NCBI GenBank assembly: GCA_022826205.1 | Contig: JAJDVJ010000118.1 | Span: 1 to 64,000, forward strand | From: Silicimonas sp. | GTDB taxonomy: Bacteria; Pseudomonadota; Alphaproteobacteria; Rhodobacterales; Rhodobacteraceae | Length of the DNA: 64,000 bases | Direction: 5' to 3' | Part shown: positions 34,474 to 43,505 of the stretch, one piece after another | Layout: the number at the start of each line of letters is the position of its first letter | How positions within the stretch are numbered: position 1 is the first letter of the stretch | The notes under the pieces: generated by a model | What the model was told of the DNA's origin: nothing | Seen by the model: only the letters and a program-made list of their open reading frames with translations | Databases searched by the model: none | Position numbers and translations under genes: made by a program

Positions 34474-35391
34474 CTATCCAGACGCTGTTGCCGGCTCCGA
34501 TTTGGCGTCGCTCGGAGGGGGAAGTTCGCCTTTCACGGGAGGAGGCATGTTGAGGAGCATGCGAGTGATGCGTGAAAGCTCGCTCTTCATGTCACGGCGA
34601 TGCGTCACGCGATCAAGCATGCCGTGGTCCAGGAGATACTCGGCGCGCTGAAAGCCTTCGGGCAGCGTTTCGCGAATCGTCTGCTCAATGACCCTCGGGC
34701 CAGCAAAGCAGATGAGAGCATTGGGTTCCGCAATTTGAACGTCGCCAAGCATTGCATATGATGCCGTAACGCCGCCAGTCGTCGGATTCGTGAGAACGAC
34801 GATGTAGGGGAGGCCGGCATCACGCACCAGTTCGACCGCAACGGTGGTGCGCGGCATCTGCATGAGGGACAGGATCCCTTCCTGCATGCGGGCGCCGCCG
34901 GCGGCCGAAAAGAGGATCAGGGGACGTTTCAGCTTAACGGCACGTTTCGCGGCAGCGATGACGGCGTTGCCAACATACATGCCCATTGAACCACCCATGA
35001 AGCTGAAGTCCTGGCAAGCTGCCACGATGGGCGTTCGCTCGATCGTTCCCTCGGCGACAATCATTGCCTCCTTTTCCTCGGTCTCGCGCTGAGCGGCCTT
35101 GAGGCGATCCGGGTACCTTTTCTGGTCACGGAACGACAACGGGTCGGCCTTGGGCAGCGGCACGTCCACTTCGGTGAATACGCCGTCATCGAATAGCGCG
35201 GTCAGCCGATCGCGTGCGGAGATCGCCATGTGATGATCGCAGCTTGTGCAGACGCCTAGGTTCTCGGTCAATTCCCGGTGAAACAGCATAGATCCGCATT
35301 CCGGGCATTTCGACCAGAGATTCTCGGGTGTCTCCCGCCTGGAAAACAGCGAGTTGATCTTGGGTCGGACGTAGTTCGATATCCAGTTCAT
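34474..35391 (-). CDS. accD: Acetyl-CoA carboxylase, carboxyltransferase subunit beta
   Basis: With AccA this subunit moves the carboxyl group from biotin to acetyl-CoA, the first step of fatty acid synthesis. The 305-residue protein has the N-terminal four-Cys zinc ribbon (CPECG...CTSC), the DFSFMGGSMGMYVG block, SAAGGARMQEGILSLMQM and TNPTTGGVTASYAMLGD. The start at 35391 gives the family N-terminus MNWISNYVRPKINSLF. It forms an operon with folC. Confidence 0.97.
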   Translation of the reverse strand: MNWISNYVRPKINSLFSRRETPENLWSKCPECGSMLFHRELTENLGVCTSCDHHMAISARDRLTALFDDGVFTEVDVPLPKADPLSFRDQKRYPDRLKAAQRETEEKEAMIVAEGTIERTPIVAACQDFSFMGGSMGMYVGNAVIAAAKRAVKLKRPLILFSAAGGARMQEGILSLMQMPRTTVAVELVRDAGLPYIVVLTNPTTGGVTASYAMLGDVQIAEPNALICFAGPRVIEQTIRETLPEGFQRAEYLLDHGMLDRVTHRRDMKSELSRITRMLLNMPPPVKGELPPPSDAKSEPATASG

Positions 35392-35523
35392 GAGCCTGCC
35401 CGATTTTCGTTCACAGTTAAGCAGGAAGGACAGGAATTGCAATCATGCGGTCGTCGCTTCTTCGCTTGTCGATCCACGCGGCGACGTCTATGCCTCTAGC
35501 CGCTGAAATCCCGGGAGCCCACC

Positions 35524-37248
35524 ATGCTGAAGAAGAGATTCGACAAGTCCAGCCTGCCCAGCCGCCACGTGACCGAGGGTCCGGCCCGAGCGCCGCATCG
35601 TTCATACTACTACGCAATGGGAATCTCGGAAGAGGAGATCGCTCAGCCTTTCGTGGGCGTGGCAACCTGCTGGAACGAGGCGGCACCCTGCAACATCGCC
35701 CTTGATCGCCAGGCGCAGGCCGTGAAGCTCGGCGTCAAGGAAGGGTTTGGCACGCCCCGGGAGTTCACGACCATTACGGTGACCGACGGGATCGCAATGG
35801 GCCACGAGGGAATGCGTTCCTCGCTCGCCTCTCGCGAGGCCATTGCAGACACGGTTGAACTCACGATGCGCGGGCACTGCTACGACGCTCTCGTTGGTCT
35901 GGCTGGCTGCGACAAGTCGTTGCCAGGCATGATGATGGCGATGGTGCGGCTCAACGTGCCGTCGGTCTTCATCTATGGCGGGTCGATCATGCCGGGTCGC
36001 TTCGAAGGCCGGGACGTGACGGTGCAGGACGTCTTCGAGGCGGTGGGCCGCCATCAGGCGGGCCAGAACTCGGACGAGGAACTTCGTGCACTCGAAAGAG
36101 TAGCCTGTCCGTCGGCCGGAGCTTGCGGCGGCCAGTTCACGGCCAACACGATGGCCTGCGTTTCCGAGGCGATTGGCCTCGCGCTCCTGAACTCGTCGGG
36201 TGCACCCGCACCCTACGAAAGCCGCGACGCGTTTGCCACGGCGTCCGGCCTTGCCGTGATGAACCTCTTGGAAAAGAACATTCGCTCCCGGGACATTGTC
36301 ACCCGCAAGAGCCTCGAGAACGCGGCTCGCATCGTTGCCTGCACCGGCGGATCCACCAATGCAGGGCTGCATCTGCCGGCAATCGCCCATGAGGCGGGAA
36401 TCGATTTCGACCTTGACGATGTCTGCGAGATCTTCCGCGAAACGCCCTATTTCGTCGATCTGAAGCCGGGTGGTCAGTTCGTGGCCAAGGACCTGTATGA
36501 GGTCGGCGGCGTACCGGTCGTGATGAAGGAATTGCGAAAGGCAGGCCTGATCCACGAAGAGTGCATCACTGCATCCGGCGAAGCCATTGGCGAAGCGCTC
36601 GACAGAATCGACAGCGATGCCGATGGTCGCGTGATCCATCCCGTCGAGAAACCGATCACGAAGACGGGCGGCGTCGTGGGGTTGAAGGGCAATCTGGCCC
36701 CGGAAGGCGCGATCGTGAAGGTTGCGGGCATGAGCGAGGAGGAACAGGTCTTCACTGGCCCGGCCCGGGTTTTTGAGTGCGAGGAGGACGCCTTTGCGGC
36801 CGTCAAGGCGCGGACCTACAAGGAAGGCGAGGTCATCGTCATCCGCAACGAAGGTCCTGCAAGCGGCCCTGGAATGCGTGAGATGCTGGCGACGACCGCC
36901 GCGCTGTCGGGACAGGGTGTGGGCAAGAAGGTGGCGCTGATCACGGATGGCCGATTCTCTGGTGCGACGCGAGGCTTCTGCGTTGGACATGTCGGCCCGG
37001 AGAGCGCGCGGGGGGGGCCGATCGGCAAGCTTCGGGATGGCGACATGATCACCATTGATGCGGTCAAGGGTGAACTTAGCGTGGAATTGAGCGACGAGGA
37101 ACTCGAGGCCCGGATCTACACGCCGAGGGAAACGATCTACACCAGTGGCGCGCTATGGAAGTATGCGCAACTCGTTGGGTCCACGCGGCTTGGTGCAGTG
37201 ACTCATCCCGGCGCAAAGCGTGAGGCACATGTCTACGCCGATCTGTAG
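35524..37248 (+). CDS. ilvD: Dihydroxy-acid dehydratase
   Basis: This iron-sulfur enzyme makes the 2-oxo acids that lead to valine, isoleucine and leucine. The 574-residue protein has the cluster and active-site Cys regions [36 protein letters not shown] and [20 protein letters not shown], and the C-terminal [24 protein letters not shown] lies seven bases before the ATG. It is divergent from accD. No other ilv gene lies in the window. Confidence 0.96.
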   Translation: MLKKRFDKSSLPSRHVTEGPARAPHRSYYYAMGISEEEIAQPFVGVATCWNEAAPCNIALDRQAQAVKLGVKEGFGTPREFTTITVTDGIAMGHEGMRSSLASREAIADTVELTMRGHCYDALVGLAGCDKSLPGMMMAMVRLNVPSVFIYGGSIMPGRFEGRDVTVQDVFEAVGRHQAGQNSDEELRALERVACPSAGACGGQFTANTMACVSEAIGLALLNSSGAPAPYESRDAFATASGLAVMNLLEKNIRSRDIVTRKSLENAARIVACTGGSTNAGLHLPAIAHEAGIDFDLDDVCEIFRETPYFVDLKPGGQFVAKDLYEVGGVPVVMKELRKAGLIHEECITASGEAIGEALDRIDSDADGRVIHPVEKPITKTGGVVGLKGNLAPEGAIVKVAGMSEEEQVFTGPARVFECEEDAFAAVKARTYKEGEVIVIRNEGPASGPGMREMLATTAALSGQGVGKKVALITDGRFSGATRGFCVGHVGPESARGGPIGKLRDGDMITIDAVKGELSVELSDEELEARIYTPRETIYTSGALWKYAQLVGSTRLGAVTHPGAKREAHVYADL

Positions 37249-37378
37249 GGTCTGAAAGCGGCCCCGGGACCATTGGCAGGGTCGCTCATCGTCCCAGCCA
37301 TGGAAAGTCTGCATTCGAAGATTGCTTTCGCGGCAGCAGGTTGCCGCCCATCGGCATCCGGACTTGGCGTTCTGGCCG

Positions 37379-37570
37379 CTAGTCTCCTGAAAAGACGTAG
37401 CGCTTGTCGCAATACCCGCATTCGACCCACCCGACCTGCGGGTCTATCGAAAGCCAGACTCGCGGATGGCCGAGAGCGCCTTCGCCACCGTCGCAGGCAA
37501 CCCTCAATGTCGATACCGTCTCGCTCTCTGGCGGAGGCGGGACATTCAGCGGATCCGTGTCTTTGGTCAT
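37379..37570 (-). CDS. Small zinc-finger protein, NDUFS6 (complex I) type
   Basis: This 63-residue protein has the spacing of the zf-CHCC domain: [17 protein letters not shown] (Cys, His) and [13 protein letters not shown] (two Cys). Short proteins like this are homologues of the mitochondrial complex I subunit NDUFS6/13 kDa and are common in alphaproteobacteria. A role with complex I or iron-sulfur handling is by family only. AGAGGA precedes the ATG at 37570. The same frame is open further upstream without homology. Confidence 0.85.
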   Translation of the reverse strand: MTKDTDPLNVPPPPESETVSTLRVACDGGEGALGHPRVWLSIDPQVGWVECGYCDKRYVFSGD

Positions 37571-37965
37571 TATTCCTCTGGTCTCCTCAGTTCCCCTCTG
37601 AAGTGCGCCGCCCGCCTCCTTGTCCATGCCATGAGGGCGAGCCTTAGTGAAGAGACGACTGGGAAGAACGGGGTCCTGTCTTCGAGTCGATCCTGCAATC
37701 CGGATGCGATTCAGTTCCTGCTCCATGACGCATTGGCAGAGCTTGACGATTGTTGCAAGCGATCCCCCAGGCCAGCTCTGAATGCATCACCTGATCGCGC
37801 GGACATGCCGACGTCGATGGGAGGTCTGAACAAACTTGGCTACAAGTGCGCGCGATTGGCGTACCGAATGACGGAAGCCGCTACATCGGGGCGTGCAATT
37901 CAACATGGCTTTGGTGCACTGGTTGCGCCCAGAAAACGTAACGGTCAGGCTGCAGCCGCAGTCGG
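37571..37965. other. Intergenic stretch between two minus-strand genes
   Basis: About 395 bases without a frame that looks coding. It should hold the promoter of the zinc-finger gene and the 3' flank of the HIT gene. I recognise no RNA gene, repeat or insertion-sequence fragment. Confidence 0.3.
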
Positions 37966-38340
37966 TCAGGAATTTAGCATTGGCCCGAGTGGCCGACCGG
38001 CAAGGATGTGCATGTGAAAGTGCGGGACTTCCTGCCCGCTGTCCGAACCGGAGTTTACGATCAACCGGTAACCGGTGCCCTGATCCGGCGTCACGCCGAT
38101 CTCGTGGCAGATGGTTCCAAGCGTGCGCCAGAAGTCGGCGATTTCGCCATCACTTGCCACGGCGGCGAATTGATCCGCAGTCACGTACGGACCCTTGGGG
38201 ATGACGACGACATGGTGCGGAGCCTGTGGCGCGATGTCCTTGAAGGCCAATGTATGCTCGGTTTCCTTGACTGTCGTGTTGGGAATCTCACCGCGGAGAA
38301 TTTTTGCAAAGATGTTCTGATCGTCGTAGTCGTAGCTCAT
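37966..38340 (-). CDS. HIT-family nucleotide hydrolase
   Basis: This 124-residue histidine-triad protein has the catalytic HFHMHILAG near the C-terminus, and NIFAKILRGEIPNTTVKETE and HHVVVIPKGPYV as in HinT-like purine nucleoside phosphoramidases. It hydrolyses AMP-linked phosphoramidates or similar in the cytoplasm. The exact substrate is unknown. It is transcribed alone, divergently from the region upstream of ihfB. Confidence 0.92.
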   Translation of the reverse strand: MSYDYDDQNIFAKILRGEIPNTTVKETEHTLAFKDIAPQAPHHVVVIPKGPYVTADQFAAVASDGEIADFWRTLGTICHEIGVTPDQGTGYRLIVNSGSDSGQEVPHFHMHILAGRPLGPMLNS

Positions 38341-38892
38341 TGGAATCCTCGGTCAGAGTTTGCGGCCGTTTGTCTAGGCGTCCCTTGTGGCCCACCTGTC
38401 ACCATTCCGGTAGCCTAGCCTGCGGGCTAGGCGCGGACATGCTTGTAGAACAATTTGTCTGGATTGAGAAACCTCGAATTCCCGCCGTTGCCCGGATGAA
38501 CCTGGCCCCGCGCGACGTCCGTGCGTATCCTGCAGGCGCGCCGATGTGGCACGGTGCAGTTCCTGAGGGCCGTTCGTCCGCTGGGCAAGAAGCGCCGCCC
38601 AAGTGGAGTTTGCGAGGTGTGTGGAATCTGTGCGGTCAGGTGTGCGGAATGTTCTGAATTTCCGCGAATCGCTCCGTCGACAGACCGCTCAGCAACCGTT
38701 CGGCTGGCGGCAGAGGACGCAATTGCGGCCGGACTCGTTCGATTTCGCGCCCAAAATCCGGAAACAGGTGGCAGGATTCCGCGAATTTCCGGTCTTTGGG
38801 AAGTTAGAATGTTTCGCTACCGGGCCTTTCTGCTTATAGTCCGCCATGGTCGCGTATTTCAGGACGACCCACAAAGCACACAGGGGGGGAAG
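38341..38892. other. Gene-free stretch upstream of ihfB
   Basis: 552 bases with no convincing coding frame. In many proteobacteria rpsA lies directly before ihfB, but it is not here. The stretch contains the hairpin at 38413-38432 and presumably the ihfB promoter. Frames that are open on the plus strand show unusual amino acid composition and no motif. Confidence 0.4.
38413..38432. terminator. Hairpin GCCTAGCC-TGCG-GGCTAGGC
   Basis: A perfect eight-base stem with a four-base loop. There is no T run after it on either strand, so it is at best a weak or factor-assisted terminator. It could also be a protein-binding palindrome. Confidence 0.3.
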
Positions 38893-39177
38893 ATGATACG
38901 ATCGGAGCTGGTGCAAAAGATTGCCGAAGAGAACCCACACCTGTACCAGCGAGATGTCGAACGTATCGTCAATACCATTTTCGATTCGATCATTGATGCA
39001 ATGTCACGGGGCGACCGAGTTGAACTAAGGGGATTTGGCGCGTTTTCCGTGAAGAAGCGGGAATCCCGCATCGGACGAAATCCACGGACGGGCGAAAGCG
39101 TTAGCGTCGACGAAAAGCACGTACCGTTCTTCAAGACCGGAAAGCTGTTGAGGGATCGCCTGAACGGAAAGGCATGA
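38893..39177 (+). CDS. ihfB: Integration host factor subunit beta
   Basis: This 94-residue DNA-bending protein of the HU/IHF family has [36 protein letters not shown] and the DNA-contact arm [11 protein letters not shown] with the intercalating Pro. It pairs with IhfA to bend DNA at promoters and recombination sites. A purine-rich GGGGGGAAG stands just before the ATG. The open frame extends upstream but without homology. It overlaps lapA by four bases. Confidence 0.95.
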   Translation: MIRSELVQKIAEENPHLYQRDVERIVNTIFDSIIDAMSRGDRVELRGFGAFSVKKRESRIGRNPRTGESVSVDEKHVPFFKTGKLLRDRLNGKA

Positions 39178-39521
39178 TGCGTGCCATCCGCGTCCTCTTT
39201 CTTGGAGTTCTGGCAGTTGCCCTGATCACCGTCGCAATGGCGAATCGCGGCCCGCTGAGCGTGCGCTTGCTGCCTGCCGAGGTTTCGCGACTTGTCGGAT
39301 TCGACTGGGAGATCACCCTTCCAACCTTCGTCGTTCTCTTTGCCGCCGGCGTGATTGGACTGGCGCTTGGCTTCCTGTGGGAATGGTTGCGCGAGCACAA
39401 GCACCGTGCCAGGGCCGCCAGCGAACGCAGGGAGCGGCAAAGGCTCGAGCAGGAATTCAGCAAGGCCGGAAACTCTTCCGCATCGCATGACGAAGTCATT
39501 GAAATCCTTGAGGGTCGCTGA
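39174..39521 (+). CDS. LapA-domain inner-membrane protein
   Basis: This 115-residue protein has two membrane helices ([20 protein letters not shown] and [20 protein letters not shown]) and a charged, Arg/Glu-rich C-terminal tail likely to form a coiled coil (about 78-105). This is the lipopolysaccharide assembly protein A domain pattern. The start ATG overlaps the ihfB stop (ATGA), so it is in the ihfB operon, a frequent alphaproteobacterial arrangement. Confidence 0.85.
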   Translation: MMRAIRVLFLGVLAVALITVAMANRGPLSVRLLPAEVSRLVGFDWEITLPTFVVLFAAGVIGLALGFLWEWLREHKHRARAASERRERQRLEQEFSKAGNSSASHDEVIEILEGR

Positions 39522-39542
39522 CGGAGGCGATAAACCCGCCCC

Positions 39543-40184
39543 ATGAAGTCCGGGACACGAGTGAAGATCTGCGGGCTGTCGACCGTGGACACGCTGTCGG
39601 CTGCGGTTGAATCCGGTGCCGCTTATGTCGGGTTCGTGTTCTTCCCGTCGTCTCCGCGAAACCTGGAGCCTTCCGTAGCACGTACGCTGGCGATGGACGT
39701 GCCGCCTGGCGTGGCCAAGGTTGCCTTGACGGTGGATGCCGATGACGCGCTCATCGACGCACTGACGGCAGAGGTCCCGCTGGACATGCTGCAGCTTCAC
39801 GGTTCGGAGACGCCCCGGCGTGTTCGCGAGATCCGGGATCGCGCGCGCCTGCCCGTCATGAAGGCGATTGGCATCTCCGATGCGGACGACGTCGCGAGAA
39901 TCGACCTGTATGCGAAGGCCGTGGACCAGATCCTGGTCGACGCCCGCCCGCCGAAGGACGGCAAGTTGCCGGGCGGAAACGGGCTTTCCTTTGACTGGAC
40001 CCTGATTGCCAACCGTCGCTGGACCGTGCCCTGGATGCTCGCGGGCGGCCTCACCCACGAAAACGTGGCCGAGGCGGTTGCCCTGACCGGTGCCCGGCAG
40101 GTTGACGTGTCCTCGGGCGTGGAGAGCGCTCCGGGCAAAAAGGATGCTGATCTCGTCCGGCGGTTTCTGGATGCGGTTCCCTAG
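39543..40184 (+). CDS. trpF: Phosphoribosylanthranilate isomerase
   Basis: This TIM-barrel enzyme of tryptophan synthesis has 213 residues, with [20 protein letters not shown] at the start, [27 protein letters not shown] and the C-terminal phosphate loop [15 protein letters not shown]. It follows lapA by 21 bases. In relatives trpB usually comes next. Here the next gene is a penicillin-binding protein on the other strand, so trpBA must be elsewhere. Confidence 0.95.
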   Translation: MKSGTRVKICGLSTVDTLSAAVESGAAYVGFVFFPSSPRNLEPSVARTLAMDVPPGVAKVALTVDADDALIDALTAEVPLDMLQLHGSETPRRVREIRDRARLPVMKAIGISDADDVARIDLYAKAVDQILVDARPPKDGKLPGGNGLSFDWTLIANRRWTVPWMLAGGLTHENVAEAVALTGARQVDVSSGVESAPGKKDADLVRRFLDAVP

Positions 40185-40267
40185 ACACTGCTCCAGGGGA
40201 CGGCGTCCGGAGGGGTTGCCGCACGGTTCCGGAGCAACCGCCTTGATCGAAGGGGCGTCCGAGTCCG

Positions 40268-42388
40268 CTATCGTCCGAAAATTTCATTCAGAATGCCGAT
40301 GATCATGCGTTCCGCAAAGTTGCCTTGCGGCGATCGGCCCGGGGCCTGTCGTTCGGGCGCGGCGCTTGCGATGGCGTCACGATCCGGCATTGGCAGCCTG
40401 CGGACCGGCAGGCCTTCGTGGACGCCAATCATCGTTTCCTTCCATATTTCGGCGGGCAGGCCGCCTCCTGTCACTCCGGTGAGCGGGGTGTTGTCGTCAT
40501 AGCCCATCCAGACTCCGGCGACGTAGTCCGCCGTGAAACCGATGAACCATGCGTCCCTTGCTGCCTGCGTGGTACCGGTCTTTCCTGCCGCAGGACGATC
40601 GGGAAGGCGCGCGCGCGTGCCTGTACCGACCTCGATTACCCGGCTCATCATGTAGACGAGTTGCCGGGCAGCAGGTTCGTTGATCACGCGTTCGCTCGTT
40701 CCGCCGGATTGTTCGAGAAGCGGCGCATCGTCGCCCCTGATGCGCAGGTCCACCAAGCCGTAGGGCACCACAGACGAACCTCCGTTCAGAATGCCTGCAT
40801 AGGCACCGGTCATGTCGAGAAGCGTCGACTCCGCAGTGCCAAGCGCCATTGCTGGTCCGACAGTTGCATCGACATCGATCCCGAATCCCGACGCGACACG
40901 CACGACCGCGTCGCGTCCGACGCGCTCGTAAACCTTGACGGCCGGGATGTTCAGCGACTCGGCCAGAGCCTCCTCAAGCGTCACGACGCCCTTGTACTCG
41001 CGGGAATAGTTGTCGGGGCACCAAGTTCCTGAACCGCGTACGTCAAGGCAGAGCGGTTCGTCCCGGATCTGCACACTTGGCCTGAAGCCAAGGTCCATGG
41101 CCGCGCCATAGACGAAAGGCTTGAAGGCAGACCCCGTTTGCCGCTTGGCCTGGACCGCCCGATTGAACTGGCCCGCGACGCCCTTGACTTTTCGGCCACC
41201 CACCATGGCGCGGACCGCGCCGTCTGCGCTCATGACGACGATGGCGGCTTGCGCCTTGGAGCCTTCCCGGACCTTGGTGTCGAAGACGAATTGCAGCGCC
41301 TTGTCCGCTGCCGCCTGAATGTCCCTGTCGAGTGTCGTGCGGATCACGACATCTTCGGTCGTGTCCCGGGTCAGGAATTGCGGGCCAAGATCCATGACCC
41401 AGTCCGCAAAATAGCCGCCAGCGCGGGCGGCGGCCGCAGACGACAGTCGGGCGGGTTGTTCGCGAGCACGCTCAGCCTCGTTGGAAGAGAGGTGGCCTTG
41501 CTCCTCCATCAGCCGAATGATCGTTGCCGCGCGATCCCTGCTGCGTTGCAGGTTGGCGGTAGGAGCGTAGCGGCTGGGCGCTTTCAAGAGGCCGGCAAGC
41601 ATGGCCGCCTCCGCCGGTCCAACATGCCTGGCCGAAATCCCGAAGTAACGCTGCGCTGCGGCCTCGAATCCGCGAGTGCCGGCACCGAGATAGGATCGGT
41701 TCAGGTAGATGGTGAGAATCTCGTCCTTCGAGTATCGGGCTTCCATTGCCAGGGCGTAGACGGCCTCCCAAACCTTGCGGCCAAGCGTCGTGCGCCGGCA
41801 GTCCGCTTCGAATTCCGCCTCGGACATGCCCGTCTCCGGCCTGTAGCGTTTGCCGATGCAAAGCAGCTTTGCCGTTTGCTGCGTGATCGTCGAACCGCCG
41901 TGACCCTGGAAGGGGCCGCGGCCTTCCTGGAGATTGATGCGGATCGCGCTGGCAATGCCCCTCGGCGAAATGCCGAAATGCCGATAGAAGCGCTTGTCTT
42001 CTGTCGCGATGACAGCGTTTTTGAGATGCGGCGAAACGCTGTCCGGCGTGATCGTGCCACCGAACTGTTCGCCACGCCAGGCGAAGACGGCACCGTTGCG
42101 GTCGAGGAGCGTGACCGATCCGCGGGACCGGGCATCCACGATTTCCGGCAGAGGCGGCAGCGAGGCCGCATACAAGAGGACCGCGCCCGCAATGGCGATT
42201 GTGGCAATCAGGGAAACGCGCCAGCCGATGCTCCACGTGATCCGCGCAAGCGTTCGCAGCAGCCACGCGACTGGAGCAAGCAAAAGGAGTCTGCCCAGAC
42301 CCGCTCTTCCCCGCGCCTTCGCACCTGACCGTGCTGCGCGCCGCTTTCCGGCGGCACGCGTCCGTCGCTTCTTGTTCGGCCCGCTCAC
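40268..42388 (-). CDS. Class A penicillin-binding protein (PBP1-type)
   Basis: This is a bifunctional peptidoglycan synthase anchored in the inner membrane (helix SLIATIAIAGAVLLYAASLP). The transglycosylase domain has AVIATEDKRFYRHFGISPRG and GGSTITQQTAK. The transpeptidase domain has the SxxK box GSAFKPF, SLN and GKTGTTQ. I place the start at a GTG (42388) before SGPNKKRRTRAAGKRR, a basic cytoplasmic tail, giving 706 residues. The frame is open for 500 bases upstream without homology. Confidence 0.9.
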   Translation of the reverse strand: MSGPNKKRRTRAAGKRRAARSGAKARGRAGLGRLLLLAPVAWLLRTLARITWSIGWRVSLIATIAIAGAVLLYAASLPPLPEIVDARSRGSVTLLDRNGAVFAWRGEQFGGTITPDSVSPHLKNAVIATEDKRFYRHFGISPRGIASAIRINLQEGRGPFQGHGGSTITQQTAKLLCIGKRYRPETGMSEAEFEADCRRTTLGRKVWEAVYALAMEARYSKDEILTIYLNRSYLGAGTRGFEAAAQRYFGISARHVGPAEAAMLAGLLKAPSRYAPTANLQRSRDRAATIIRLMEEQGHLSSNEAERAREQPARLSSAAAARAGGYFADWVMDLGPQFLTRDTTEDVVIRTTLDRDIQAAADKALQFVFDTKVREGSKAQAAIVVMSADGAVRAMVGGRKVKGVAGQFNRAVQAKRQTGSAFKPFVYGAAMDLGFRPSVQIRDEPLCLDVRGSGTWCPDNYSREYKGVVTLEEALAESLNIPAVKVYERVGRDAVVRVASGFGIDVDATVGPAMALGTAESTLLDMTGAYAGILNGGSSVVPYGLVDLRIRGDDAPLLEQSGGTSERVINEPAARQLVYMMSRVIEVGTGTRARLPDRPAAGKTGTTQAARDAWFIGFTADYVAGVWMGYDDNTPLTGVTGGGLPAEIWKETMIGVHEGLPVRRLPMPDRDAIASAAPERQAPGRSPQGNFAERMIIGILNEIFGR

Positions 42389-42604
42389 TATGCTCGGTGC
42401 CCGTCTTGTTTCCTGCCTTCCTGCCAGACTACGATGTCTTGGCCCGGATGTGGAGCGGCATTCCAACAAGGGCCGATGCGACAGTGTGACTTGCCATTCA
42501 CGGGCATGCCTGGCAACTGGCCGAAGCCGCGCGGAATGGATCGTTGTGCCGGGAACCTTCGCTGGCATGCCTTGCTGGCGACTGGTGCCCGAAAGGAGGG
42601 CTGA

Positions 42605-43024
42605 ATGTCGGAAGTTCACAGGGGATCCTGCCTTTGCGGGCAGGTTGCCTATTCGGTGCGGGGACCGCTGCGCCCGGTCGTGGCGTGCCACTGCGGGCAG
42701 TGCCGAAGGACAAGCGGGCATCATGTGGCAGCGACATCTGCGCCTCGAGGCGCCGTGGAAATTCTCGGCAAGCCACGCTGGTACGACTCTTCCGGGACCG
42801 TGCGGCGCGGATTTTGCGGCAACTGCGGTTCGAACCTGTTTTGGGACGGTCCCGGCGAGAACCTGTCGATCTTTGCGGGGACTCTTGACAATCCGACCGG
42901 TCTCGGACTCGTCGGGCACATCTATTGCGCGGACAAGGGCGACTATTACGAGATCGCCGATGGATTGCCCAAGGCGAAGGGTCGGGACCCGGAGCTTACG
43001 ACGATGATCCTAAAGGAGGAGTGA
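42605..43024 (+). CDS. GFA-family (Mss4-fold) protein
   Basis: This 139-residue protein has three Cys clusters typical of glutathione-dependent formaldehyde-activating-like proteins: GSCLCGQVAY, CHCGQCRR and FCGNCGSNLF, which bind zinc. Most members have unknown substrates. A detoxification role is not shown. GGAGGG lies just before the ATG. Its 3' end overlaps the converging ogt gene by 15 bases. Confidence 0.88.
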   Translation: MSEVHRGSCLCGQVAYSVRGPLRPVVACHCGQCRRTSGHHVAATSAPRGAVEILGKPRWYDSSGTVRRGFCGNCGSNLFWDGPGENLSIFAGTLDNPTGLGLVGHIYCADKGDYYEIADGLPKAKGRDPELTTMILKEE

Positions 43025-43474
43025 AGCCGCCCCTTCGAGCTTCAGGAGCGCGATCTTCTTCTCGATTCCGTCCGGTGCCGAAAATCCGCCGAGGCTGCCG
43101 GTTCCAGTGACCCTGTGGCAGGGAATCATGATCGCAATGGGATTGGCGCCACAGGCCCGGCCGGCGGCTTGGGCGGAAATGCCGAGCGCCTTTGCCATTT
43201 GTCCGTAAGTTCGCGTTTCGCCATAGGGAATCTCGCGCAGCGCATCGAGGAATCGAAGTTGCTTTGGCGATGCACTGGGAGCCAGCGGCAGGTCGAACTC
43301 GGTCAACACGCCGTCAAAGTAGAGGGCGAGCTGGCGTTCCGCTTCAAGCAGAAGCGGCGTGGAATCGCTGGCGTCGCCGCCCCAGTCCAGACGCGTGATC
43401 GCGCAGTTCTCGTCGGTCAAGGTCAGCGATCCGATCGGGCTCCTGCAAGTCAGCGACGGCATTGGCCGATCCAT
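43010..43474 (-). CDS. ogt: Methylated-DNA--protein-cysteine methyltransferase
   Basis: This 154-residue repair protein takes methyl groups from O6-methylguanine onto its own Cys. The PCHR active site lies in IMIPCHRVTGTGSLGGFSAP, preceded by IPYGETRTYGQMAKALG, the DNA-binding helix-turn-helix. It lies 31 bases after the ileS stop on the same strand and may be co-transcribed with it. There is no Ada-type regulatory N-terminus. Confidence 0.93.
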   Translation of the reverse strand: MDRPMPSLTCRSPIGSLTLTDENCAITRLDWGGDASDSTPLLLEAERQLALYFDGVLTEFDLPLAPSASPKQLRFLDALREIPYGETRTYGQMAKALGISAQAAGRACGANPIAIMIPCHRVTGTGSLGGFSAPDGIEKKIALLKLEGAASLLL

Positions 43475-43505
43475 GCAGGGACGAACCTTTCAGGTGTGGC
43501 CGCGC

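Noticed and set aside
35602-36990. 462-residue open frame antisense to ilvD
   Set aside because: It lies wholly inside ilvD, shows no recognised domain and repeats the usual antisense composition bias.
42389-42919. Longer N-terminus for the class A PBP
   Set aside because: The added ~180 residues overlap the GFA gene antisense and look non-protein-like. A basic tail and membrane helix start after the GTG at 42388.
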